64,000 nt of DNA, taken from the NCBI RefSeq assembly GCF_041410465.1, contig NZ_CP166961.1, positions 1,674,001 through 1,738,000 of the forward strand, given 5' to 3'. The translations under genes and the position numbers were made by a program. This document shows positions 28,089 to 35,354 of the stretch, piece after piece (position 1 is the stretch's first letter; each line of letters opens with the position of its first letter). Below the pieces are notes generated by a model. The model was not told the origin of the DNA, did no database searches, and saw nothing but the letters and a program-made list of their open reading frames with translations. Source of the DNA: Thalassotalea sp. 273M-4. GTDB taxonomy: Bacteria > Pseudomonadota > Gammaproteobacteria > Enterobacterales > Alteromonadaceae.

Positions 28089-28716
28089 CCACCGACTCCT
28101 CATCCCATAGTAATCTTGGATCAAAGCTATTGGCGGCAAAAATGGTTAAAATGACCATAATGCCAAAAGCGGTAGCACCTGGGCCTGCCACTATCCGAAG
28201 AAATGTACCAAACTCAACAAGAGCAACCAGTAGAGCGACGACAAATACATCAATCATTGACCATTTACCAAAAAATTCTATATAACGATATATTTTAGTT
28301 CGTTTTTCTGGACTAAAGGCTGATCGTCTGCGTAAAGAATTTAACAGTAGAAATAAGCCAAAGATTTTAGCCGCGGGTACTAAAAAACTGGCAATAAAGA
28401 CAATGGCTGCAATTGGATACATTTCAAATTTTAATAACGCAATGATCCCAGATAAGATGGTATCGCCTTGGCCATTACCAAAATATAAGAAGGTCATGAT
28501 GGGATACGTATTGGCCGGAATAAAGACAATTAAAGAGCAAATGGTTAATGCCCAGCATCGTTGCAGCGAGTTTCTAAATCGAACGTCTATCGCAGAGCCA
28601 CAACGAGGACAAAAGTTTTGCTCTTGTTGTTGGTATTTCGCCAGTTGATGACAAACTTGACATAACACTAAGCCGTTATCTTTGGCATTAACCGCTATTG
28701 TTTTATCCTTTGTCAT
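28069..28716 (-). CDS. PqiA-domain inner-membrane protein (second LetA half)
   Basis: PqiA/LetA family membrane protein (215 aa) that matches one of the two PqiA domains of E. coli LetA (YebS). It opens with a zinc-ribbon-like CQVCHQ...CPRCGS (about residues 19-42), followed by four hydrophobic helices including WALTICSLIVFIPANTYPIM. It overlaps the upstream PqiA gene by about 14 bases and the LetB gene by 20, so the three are surely co-translated. I chose the ATG at 28716; an upstream TTG is possible. LetA is thought to feed lipids into or receive them from the LetB tunnel, energised in an unknown way. Confidence 0.85.
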   Translation of the reverse strand: MTKDKTIAVNAKDNGLVLCQVCHQLAKYQQQEQNFCPRCGSAIDVRFRNSLQRCWALTICSLIVFIPANTYPIMTFLYFGNGQGDTILSGIIALLKFEMYPIAAIVFIASFLVPAAKIFGLFLLLNSLRRRSAFSPEKRTKIYRYIEFFGKWSMIDVFVVALLVALVEFGTFLRIVAGPGATAFGIMVILTIFAANSFDPRLLWDEESVDDSTTS

Positions 28717-29368
28717 AATCAATGGTGTCCCAAACCATGTCGTGATCTAAAGTGACTTTAAGTGCGTTCACACAAACCACTAAAGTAGCAAAACATAAAA
28801 TGCCAAAGTTTAACGTTAAGTCTGCCAGATCTTTTAACTTGAATATGGCTACCAGCACTCCAATCATAAAAACTTCGAGCATTTCCCATACATCGGCACG
28901 GTGGTAGTACAAGAAAAGTTTTTTAAACCACATTTGATATCCCCACTGAAATTTTACCCCGACACAAATAACAAACGCACAGGACAACTTGACTAGAGGG
29001 GTAAAGATACAAAAGAAAAAGATCAAACTGGAGACCAAATACATTTCACTTTGCCACAAGGCAATCATGCCCGTAAACAAGCTGGCTGAACTTTGTAAAG
29101 AAAGTATTTTCATTGACATCAGAGGTTCAAAAACAGCGGGAATAAAAATTAACAAACCAGAACAGCAAACCGCTAAGGTGCGATTAATGGAATTGATTTT
29201 ACGTTGTACTATGGGGTGTCTACACCTTGGACAAAAGGCCGTTTCACCCTCTAGCAGATGGGGCAAGGTTAACAAGTAATCGCATTCAAGACATGCATAA
29301 AGTTTTTCCTTCAAACTATAAGCCCTTTGTTTCACCCTTAGCACTCTGTTAACGAACTCACTAAACAT
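28703..29368 (-). CDS. PqiA-domain inner-membrane protein (first LetA half)
   Basis: PqiA/LetA family membrane protein (221 aa), first gene of the three-gene lipid-transport operon. It has a zinc-ribbon-like CLEC...CPRC (about residues 28-51) and four membrane helices (about 67-88, 100-130, 140-165, 180-205) separated by the PqiA signature FIPAVFEPLMSMKIL. Together with the next gene it corresponds to the N- and C-terminal domains of LetA (YebS, 427 aa), which is one protein in E. coli. The two halves overlap by 14 bases in different frames, so this is either a natural gene split or an ancestral two-gene state. Confidence 0.86.
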   Translation of the reverse strand: MFSEFVNRVLRVKQRAYSLKEKLYACLECDYLLTLPHLLEGETAFCPRCRHPIVQRKINSINRTLAVCCSGLLIFIPAVFEPLMSMKILSLQSSASLFTGMIALWQSEMYLVSSLIFFFCIFTPLVKLSCAFVICVGVKFQWGYQMWFKKLFLYYHRADVWEMLEVFMIGVLVAIFKLKDLADLTLNFGILCFATLVVCVNALKVTLDHDMVWDTIDYDKG

Positions 29369-29564
29369 TATTTATGGTGCTATCAAACCAACAGCTTGAT
29401 TAAGCCGATACTCTTTAAATATAAAACAAATATTAGGTTTTTATATTTTTATTAGCGCAAACCAACCAATAAAGGTTGGCCTTTAGGACAACATCTAAAC
29501 GCTATCGGAGCAAAACTTTAGGGTATAGGGGCATGCGAAATTTAGCATTGTTGCCGTTAAAGCT

Positions 29565-30221
29565 TTAGGGTAAAAAGGTAAATATTTCTTCTGATGGCAG
29601 TCTTGACTTTGGCAATGCGGCATTAAAGTCAGTATCGGCACGATAGCCCAACGACAGTACCCCAACGACCGAATACCCTTGTTCTCTTAAGCCAAACTCT
29701 TGGTCTAAAACAGGCTTGTCTACCCCTTCCATAGGTAATCCATCAATACCTAAAGCGCCCGCGCCCAGCAGTATGGTTCCCATATTTAAGTACACTTGTT
29801 TTTCTATCCAATGTTGCACATCTTTTAAATCATAACGGTGAATATTTATAAACATCGCTCTTGCCGCGTGCATCATATCTTTGTGTGCTGGTTCTGCAAA
29901 TCGTCCATCTCGTTCTTCAGATGCCAAAAGATGTAACATGTATTGTTCGTCGATTTCTGTTTTTGCGCAAAACACAATGACATGGGATGCATCCAATATT
30001 TTAGCTTCATTAAACTTGAACACGCCTTGCGTGCCTTTGCTTACCCGCTCTTTGGCTTCTTTTGATGTGGCAATGAGAAAATGCCAGGGTTGTGAGTTAA
30101 CACTTGAAGGGCTAAAACGAAGCAAATCTAGAATTTGCTGAAACTCTGGTTCGGGTATCTTTTTATTTGAATTAAATTCTTTGGTCGAATAACGATAGTT
30201 TGCTATGTCGGTTAAGTTCAT
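29565..30221 (-). CDS. nfsB: Oxygen-insensitive NAD(P)H nitroreductase (NfsB type)
   Basis: FMN-dependent nitroreductase/dihydropteridine reductase of the NfsB group (218 aa; E. coli NfsB is 217). Family motifs are visible: RYSTKEF near residues 10-16 for FMN phosphate binding, FSPSSVNSQPWHF near 36-48, DASHVIVFCAKT near 78-90, and the C-terminal ALPKSRLP near 205. It reduces nitroaromatics and quinones with two-electron transfer in the cytosol. A GGAG ribosome site lies eight bases before the ATG. Single gene; an adjacent small hairpin (CCAACC/GGTTGG at 29462-29479) downstream may help termination but has no strong T-tract. Confidence 0.93.
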   Translation of the reverse strand: MNLTDIANYRYSTKEFNSNKKIPEPEFQQILDLLRFSPSSVNSQPWHFLIATSKEAKERVSKGTQGVFKFNEAKILDASHVIVFCAKTEIDEQYMLHLLASEERDGRFAEPAHKDMMHAARAMFINIHRYDLKDVQHWIEKQVYLNMGTILLGAGALGIDGLPMEGVDKPVLDQEFGLREQGYSVVGVLSLGYRADTDFNAALPKSRLPSEEIFTFLP

Positions 30222-30347
30222 GCGATCTCCAAATAATATATTGCTGAGGGAACGAGTATTAATAAGTTACTGAAAAATAGTTATGGTGTAAGTATCGATG
30301 CGCTGTAAGTATAGACAGAATATGTGTACTGAGTGCTTAGCTGACCA

Positions 30348-30803
30348 TTAAATTTTATTTAGTGATATTGTATTTTGCGCAATAATGACGGTCACTTTGT
30401 CGTTATAGTGCATGTTTACAATATATGGGCTAAGTAACTCTATGGTCGATTTTGATTGGAAATGATCGGGTTTGGTTTCTGGATGTGGAAAGTATACGAG
30501 CACCGGATAAAAACGGGCGCGGTGCATAAGCTGGCATTGAATAAACGAAAAACTTTCAGCGGGCATCGCCTTGGCCCACTTTACGTGATGAAAGGTGTAA
30601 TCGGGCCTTACAATGTCAAAAGCGTAAGGTTTAATATTCACATTGATGGTACCGTTAAAGCACGCATCTAAATCAAGACCTAATTGCTTAAACAAGGGTT
30701 TTTGCAACGCAATACTGCCTTGTTTAAATCTAGGATCAGGGGTTTGCCCCGAAGCAACCTGATACCCTTGTTTGACAAAACCCGATAAGAAATATTTCAC
30801 CAT
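30348..30803 (-). CDS. Unrecognised 151-aa protein, possible RbK-like (DUF120) barrel
   Basis: I do not recognise this with certainty. Residues 50-55 (NGTINV), an aromatic/HP-rich stretch at 106-128 ending in IELLSPYI, and NDKVTVII at 134-141 recall the archaeal CTP-dependent riboflavin kinase pattern (GTLNV ... EIIAP ... DGDxVxI). The fold suggestion is weak and is inference only. There is no signal peptide or membrane segment. The start codon is odd: it lies directly after the U-tract of the hairpin at 30804-30826 and has no Shine-Dalgarno; no other start exists before the upstream in-frame stop. It follows a phosphoribosyltransferase gene by 32 bases. Confidence 0.6.
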   Translation of the reverse strand: MVKYFLSGFVKQGYQVASGQTPDPRFKQGSIALQKPLFKQLGLDLDACFNGTINVNIKPYAFDIVRPDYTFHHVKWAKAMPAESFSFIQCQLMHRARFYPVLVYFPHPETKPDHFQSKSTIELLSPYIVNMHYNDKVTVIIAQNTISLNKI

Positions 30804-30826
30804 AAAAAAGGAAGCAAAAGCTTCCT
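30804..30826 (-). terminator. Terminator abutting a start codon
   Basis: AGGAAGC and GCTTCCT pair perfectly (30809-30815 with 30820-30826, loop of four A on the plus strand), followed on the minus strand by U residues that run into the ATG of the next gene at 30803. It should end transcripts of the phosphoribosyltransferase gene, or modulate read-through into the downstream gene. Confidence 0.7.
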
Positions 30827-30835
30827 CATTTAAAA

Positions 30836-31399
30836 CTACTTTTCAACGATCAAGTCATGGATATTTTTTAAGTCTGACTTGCCTGCAATAATTTCATCGG
30901 GCGTCAAGCCCGATAATTCATGCGGGAACACCAACCACTCTTCTGATTCATGAACGTAGTAATCTGGCTCGATATCAACTTTAGAATTTTTCGGTTTGTA
31001 CCACGGACAAGCAATACGAATATCTGTTGGTGTATTTAAACGCATTTGTTGTTTAATTTGGGCAATTAACGCTTCAATACTGCGACCAGAGTCAAATACA
31101 TCATCAACAATAAGAAGTTTGTCATCGGCGTTAGCATTTTCAATTAAGTAATGAAGGCCGTGAACTTTAATTTCTTTTGATTGTTGATTAATCCCGTAAT
31201 AAGACGATGTTCTTACCGCAATATGGTCTGTTTCAACTTGCTTGTAATCAAAATATTCTTGTACGGCAATACCAATTGGAGCACCGCCACGCCATATGCC
31301 AATAATAAATTCAGGACGAAAACCGTCTTTGTATACTTGTGCGGCCACGCGAAAAGAATCTTCTAATAATTCTTGAGCGGTGATAAATTTTTTATTCAT
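30836..31399 (-). CDS. Hypoxanthine/purine phosphoribosyltransferase-like protein
   Basis: Type I phosphoribosyltransferase (187 aa). The PRPP-binding signature LLIVDDVFDSGRS lies near residues 91-103, and the hydrophobic FIIGIWRGGAPIG near 30-42 provides the PPi loop. It most likely salvages hypoxanthine/guanine or a related base to the nucleotide, but the hood region that decides base specificity does not match a characterised enzyme I can name. I chose the ATG at 31399 because GGGGA lies about eight bases upstream and the MNKKFITAQELLEDS opening suits the family. A terminator and then an unrecognised gene follow on the same strand. Confidence 0.82.
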   Translation of the reverse strand: MNKKFITAQELLEDSFRVAAQVYKDGFRPEFIIGIWRGGAPIGIAVQEYFDYKQVETDHIAVRTSSYYGINQQSKEIKVHGLHYLIENANADDKLLIVDDVFDSGRSIEALIAQIKQQMRLNTPTDIRIACPWYKPKNSKVDIEPDYYVHESEEWLVFPHELSGLTPDEIIAGKSDLKNIHDLIVEK

Positions 31400-31657
31400 G
31401 GAAGTCCCCAAGTGAAACAACAAAATGAGTTAATAATGGCTTTATGCCAAGATTATGCGTTTATGTGGGTAATTAAGGTTGTGAACATGCCCATACCCGC
31501 GCAGATATGGCTATTATAACTTAGTTAATAATTTTTCGTATAATCAAGATATTAAATCTCTGTGTTAATTAAGTTAACAGACTCATTGAGACTGTCTATT
31601 TGTCACTTTATCGATTCGATATGCCAGTATTGACGTGAAAAACCAATATGTATAGGT

Positions 31658-32848
31658 TTATAAACTAGAAAATAGACTCAATTTGTCTTGGTATTTTTTT
31701 TCAATCGATTGAAAAGGAGCATGGGCTTTCGCTTTCATTAAGTAGCGTTGAGACTTGTTTAAGTCACCCAACTTAAAGTACGCTTTGGCTAAGCCAAAGT
31801 AAAACTCATCTTCTTCGGGTTTCATTTTATTGGCACGTTTAAAATGTTTAATGGCTTGACTAAAGTTACCCTGATAAAGCGCTTCATCACCAAGAAGACC
31901 ATGGTAATAAGGGTTATGGATTCGAGCATTGAGTAAATATATATCGATAGCTTTGGCTTTTTCATCTTTAGCTTGGCTTGCATATAAAATGCTTAAATTA
32001 TTCCAAGCGTTATAGTTTTTATTATCTAAAGATATTGCCTTTATATAAGTATTTTCGGCAAGCTCTAGTAGGTTTTGCTGTTTATAAAGTAAACCTAAAT
32101 TAGCCCAGGCGGGACCAAATTTAGGGTCCATTAATGTGGCTGCTTTAAGGTAGGCATAGGCTTTTGGGCTATCGCCAGCAACAATTGCCTGAGCGCCACG
32201 GTTATTATAAAACATCGCTGTCACTTTATTTTTGCTGATCAATCGTTTGGTAAAATGATGCTTGGTACTGTAGGGATCAAAATCAATGGTAATGCTGTTT
32301 TGCCCCCAAACGACTTTACCTGGAGCCTGTTTTTTTCCAGTCACTTTTAAATTTACATGCCCTGTCAACAGATTATATTGTCCATTACGAACCCAGTACT
32401 CGGGAATGATGATTTCTTGAAAGGCTAAAGTCAGTTTCGCGTGTTCTGCCAAGGTGTAGGCAAGAATGGTTAATGACAAACAATTGGCAACGTTTTGATT
32501 GTAGGTTTCAATGGCGGTTAAATTAGCCCCATTTTGATATTGCAACGACGTAGGAGATTGGCTAAATAAATGGGTTAAAAGTTTTTTTGCGCGTTGATAA
32601 GGCTCTTTTTCGGTTTGCAGTTGGGTGGCGACAAACGCCTTCATCTGATCATTTAACGCAAAAATTTGATCTTGACTAACCACCGAGTAATCCTTGTAGC
32701 CCAAAAACGCATTATCGTCATAAAGTGACTGATGGGTCAGTGTTGTGTGTTTTAAATCCGCTAGAGGATCATTGACGTGGGCACAGGAAAACAACAACAA
32801 TGAAAACGTAATGCTACTTAGAATGTTACGACAAATCTTCAGATTCAT
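31658..32848 (-). CDS. Lipoprotein with transglutaminase-like and TPR regions
   Basis: Predicted lipoprotein (396 aa) with lipobox LFSC (Cys22). The first half resembles a transglutaminase-like cysteine-peptidase fold: Cys123 in VANCLSLT, His164 in LTGHVNL, and an Asp in ITIDFDPYS near 188 could form the triad. The second half (about 225-385) is a run of tetratricopeptide repeats (AWANLGLLYKQQNLLELAENTY and similar). This architecture is common in marine gammaproteobacteria but its role is not known to me. AGGAG lies six bases before the ATG. It stands alone between two intergenic gaps. Confidence 0.75.
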   Translation of the reverse strand: MNLKICRNILSSITFSLLLFSCAHVNDPLADLKHTTLTHQSLYDDNAFLGYKDYSVVSQDQIFALNDQMKAFVATQLQTEKEPYQRAKKLLTHLFSQSPTSLQYQNGANLTAIETYNQNVANCLSLTILAYTLAEHAKLTLAFQEIIIPEYWVRNGQYNLLTGHVNLKVTGKKQAPGKVVWGQNSITIDFDPYSTKHHFTKRLISKNKVTAMFYNNRGAQAIVAGDSPKAYAYLKAATLMDPKFGPAWANLGLLYKQQNLLELAENTYIKAISLDNKNYNAWNNLSILYASQAKDEKAKAIDIYLLNARIHNPYYHGLLGDEALYQGNFSQAIKHFKRANKMKPEEDEFYFGLAKAYFKLGDLNKSQRYLMKAKAHAPFQSIEKKYQDKLSLFSSL

Positions 32849-33098
32849 TATGTCTCCTAACTTGATTGCGTTATCAATAGTGACAGTTTAGGTATTATCT
32901 CCTTGTAATATCACTAAGTGTGCTCTTTTTTATCCACTGGTTACAAAGTGAAAAATACCAAAACGAACCAATATCGAGTATCTAATTCAGTTACCTAAAA
33001 TAACGACAGACTCTTAGTTGAGACATGTTAAATAGACAAAAATTCATAAAATGCCTTTGCTTAGCAAATCTATTGACCTAACCGCTTAAGGCATGACA

Positions 33099-33416
33099 TT
33101 AATTTATCGGGGAAAAAAGCGCACACAAGTCATTGACTTCAGGTAATTGTGCCATCGGAATACGCTCAGCAACTTCTTCAAAGTCTTGCCAAATTTGTTG
33201 CACCACGGGGTTCATGTCGGCCAAAATTGCGGCCTCATCTGATGACCATTCAAAGATTTCGATGATAATATCATCGCTATTGTGCATTACGACGGGCATA
33301 CGAGCGCTAACCAAGCCTTGTTGATCTAATAAGTCATAATGTTCTAGCACCAAGCGTTTTAACAACTCAAAATTGCCTGCTTTAGGTTTAAACGCCAATA
33401 TTGCAATTTTTCCCAT
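33099..33416 (-). CDS. Small dimeric alpha/beta-barrel (ABM-like) protein
   Basis: 105-residue soluble protein resembling the antibiotic biosynthesis monooxygenase (ABM)/ferredoxin-like dimeric alpha-beta barrel group: an opening beta strand (KIAILAFKPKAG), a helix with LLKRLVLEHYDLL, and a strand IIIEIFEWSSDEAA followed by a helix containing MNPVVQQIWQDFEEVA. No catalytic residue set is defined for this group, and many members are uncharacterised. A GGATGGGAC ribosome site precedes the ATG. The function is unknown. Confidence 0.65.
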   Translation of the reverse strand: MGKIAILAFKPKAGNFELLKRLVLEHYDLLDQQGLVSARMPVVMHNSDDIIIEIFEWSSDEAAILADMNPVVQQIWQDFEEVAERIPMAQLPEVNDLCALFSPIN

Positions 33417-33738
33417 TGTCCCATCCGTTTAAAAGACCCGTTTCAAAGATCCTTTTAAAAGCCATAAACCTTAATACGTTGTCCTCGTTTTAGGTATTCA
33501 ATATCTTTAATGATACGTTGCTTTTGTCTTTTGAATTAACTGTTTTAAAAATAGAGCTGTTCGCTGATCAATTCAAAAAACTTAATGGGATTAGTATAAT
33601 TTAAATTTTTAGCCTGCATAGGCCTGGTTAACAAACCGGATTAGAAAATGAATTGCAACAGGGATAAAGAGCAGAGAGTAAATAGATTTACCATAGGATA
33701 AAAAGCAAAAAGCCCGCTAAATAGCGGGCTTTTTAATA
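33417..33738. other. Intergenic stretch with tRNA-Ser terminator
   Basis: 322 bases without a gene. It presumably contains the promoter of the small ABM-like gene near 33417-33500 and ends with the terminator of the first tRNA-Ser (33707-33734). Nothing else was recognised. Confidence 0.5.
33707..33734 (-). terminator. Terminator of tRNA-Ser copy 1
   Basis: AAAAAGCCCGCT and AGCGGGCTTTT pair with loop AAAT. On the minus strand it follows the CCA end of the tRNA by four bases and runs into a U-tract. The same hairpin recurs at the other two tRNA-Ser copies. Confidence 0.9.
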
Positions 33739-33829
33739 TGGCGGTGAGATAGGGATTTGAACCCTAGATACGCTACAAACGTATGCCGGTTTTCAAGACC
33801 GGTGCTTTCGACCACTCAGCCATCTCACC
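33739..33829 (-). tRNA. tRNA-Ser(UGA), copy 1
   Basis: 91-base class II tRNA with encoded CCA. The acceptor stem GGTGAGA/TCTCACC is perfect, the anticodon stem CCGGT/ACCGG carries loop CTTGAAA (anticodon TGA), and the long variable arm is ATACG/CGTAT around TTTGTAG. The T arm contains GGTTCAAATCC. Copy 2 is identical; copy 3 differs only in the variable arm. Confidence 0.97.
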
Positions 33830-33845
33830 TGAAGTTGGTGCGAAT

Positions 33846-33872
33846 ATTATAGCTAGTTGCCAACCTTGTAAA
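33846..33872 (-). promoter_or_regulatory. Promoter of tRNA-Ser copy 1
   Basis: On the minus strand TTTACA (33867-33872) and a perfect TATAAT (33846-33851) are 15 bases apart, upstream of the tRNA. The block from about 33830 to 33851 is identical at copy 2 and nearly so at copy 3. Confidence 0.75.
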
Positions 33873-33977
33873 GAGGAAAAACAAAGAAATTTCAAAAAAA
33901 ATGGCTTTTGTATATTGTTCGCCTAAAAACTGACATTTTTTGTTTAATTATCGTGCCGCTAAACGTATGAGGTTATA

Positions 33978-34760
33978 TCATGGCGCTAACAAAGGAGAAT
34001 GAAAGTCTTTAAATTGGTCAGGTAAAAACGGGTTTTTCAACGTAATGACTTTACGGTGATGTAAATTCAGTCGTTTAACCACATCGCCATGATGCTTGAA
34101 AAAAATCTGATCAAATTCCCCCGATTGCTGTAGTTTCAGCAAGCCCTGTTCAATGTGTTGGGCTAATTCAGGTTTATTCACATTGACATAAAACAATAAG
34201 GGATAGGGGTAATACAATATTAAACTGGATTCAATACCAACATCTGGGTATTGATTCTGTTGTGCTTTGACGATCTCCTCGATTTCATTTGCTCCTAAGG
34301 CACTGTAATCAAACTCGCCATTTTCGATAAATGCAAATAATTGCTCAAAGCTGCCCTTCTCATTTACTAAATAATCATTTTGTCGAAACAACTCAGCATC
34401 AACCCAAGTTTCAGGTATGCCAATGGCCATAGACTGTAAATGTTTCTGGCTAAAGTGCTTCTGAAAGTGTTGTTGTTGGCTTTTTTCAATGAGTAATATC
34501 CGGATCCCAAGTAAACCTTTAGCAAGTGGATGGGGCACAATAATTTTATCTTGGTCTTCAAATTTTTCATTGCCAGCGACGGTTACTAGAACGTCGCTAC
34601 CTTGGTTAAAGACATTGCCTTCATCTTCAGCTTTTGGCCGATCGGTTCTATCATCAAACAAGGGTTCTTGAACGCCGGCAGCCCTTAAACAAGATGTAAG
34701 TAAGTCGAGTTCGTAAGATTGGCGAGCGGAAGATTTATTGCCATTCCAAAAATGCAACAT
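33978..34760 (-). CDS. Periplasmic-binding-like protein lacking a signal peptide
   Basis: 260-residue protein of the type 2 solute-binding (SBP_bac_3-like) fold. The opening LHFWNGNKSSARQSYELDLL looks like the mature start of exported binding proteins in Shewanella-type genomes, but here it follows the initiating Met directly, so no signal peptide is encoded. Upstream, an in-frame TGA lies four codons before the ATG. A different frame just upstream contains a short hydrophobic run (IILACALVF) ending in TAG. The gene may therefore be an N-terminally damaged relic or a cytoplasmic version. No transporter genes adjoin it. Confidence 0.6.
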   Translation of the reverse strand: MLHFWNGNKSSARQSYELDLLTSCLRAAGVQEPLFDDRTDRPKAEDEGNVFNQGSDVLVTVAGNEKFEDQDKIIVPHPLAKGLLGIRILLIEKSQQQHFQKHFSQKHLQSMAIGIPETWVDAELFRQNDYLVNEKGSFEQLFAFIENGEFDYSALGANEIEEIVKAQQNQYPDVGIESSLILYYPYPLLFYVNVNKPELAQHIEQGLLKLQQSGEFDQIFFKHHGDVVKRLNLHHRKVITLKNPFLPDQFKDFHSPLLAP

Positions 34761-34858
34761 AAGCGATTCTCAATAGTAAAGTGAAGAGATATTTTCCCTA
34801 ATGAAAAACCAGAGCGCAAGCCAAAATGATGGTATCGAGTGCGCTTTGCAACTGCATT

Positions 34859-35341
34859 TTACCCAGGCCTACCAGTATATCGCACCTTGGCCCCTGAAAA
34901 CTTTTCATAAAGTCTTTGGTGGGCTTGTTGAGAGAAAACGTCATCACGTTGTTGATAGGCTTTTATCCAATCAATTAACATCTCTAAATTGGCGTCTTGC
35001 TCTTGCTTAGTGCGATATTTATGAGGTTCCCAAGGCCTGTTTTGGGCATTTTCAACGCATGATTGAACTGGCAAATCTAAAAAGATCATTTCATTAGCAT
35101 GCGGTAAAATCAATTCAAGTAAGTCGGCGTAACAGCCTTCTATAACCCAATTGGAATGACTATTAATAAATGTTTCAATAACAGTGAGTGACTTCCCCAA
35201 CGTCATTCTCACAGGAGGGGTTGTGTTTTCCCAAGCGATAGTGTCTAAATCCAAGTGCTCAATATTCGATGTACGAGCCATATTTTTGGCCATCGTGGAT
35301 TTGCCCGATGACGAGTTGCCAAAGATAATGATTTTTTTCAC
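34859..35341 (-). CDS. P-loop kinase-like (AAA/adenylate-kinase-type) protein
   Basis: 160-residue P-loop protein of the small nucleotide-kinase-like group. Walker A GNSSSGKST is at residues 8-16, a hydrophobic strand HLDLDTIAWE follows, and IEGCY (about 69) with MIFLDLP (about 85) give the remaining core of the fold. Similar proteins are annotated as AAA family ATPase or topology-modulation-type (FlaR-like) kinases; the substrate is unknown. The start is GTG with AGGA five bases upstream. It lies 13 bases downstream of the Na/Pi cotransporter gene on the same strand, so the two are probably co-transcribed. Confidence 0.75.
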   Translation of the reverse strand: MKKIIIFGNSSSGKSTMAKNMARTSNIEHLDLDTIAWENTTPPVRMTLGKSLTVIETFINSHSNWVIEGCYADLLELILPHANEMIFLDLPVQSCVENAQNRPWEPHKYRTKQEQDANLEMLIDWIKAYQQRDDVFSQQAHQRLYEKFSGAKVRYTGRPG

Positions 35342-35354
35342 AACAATCCTATTT

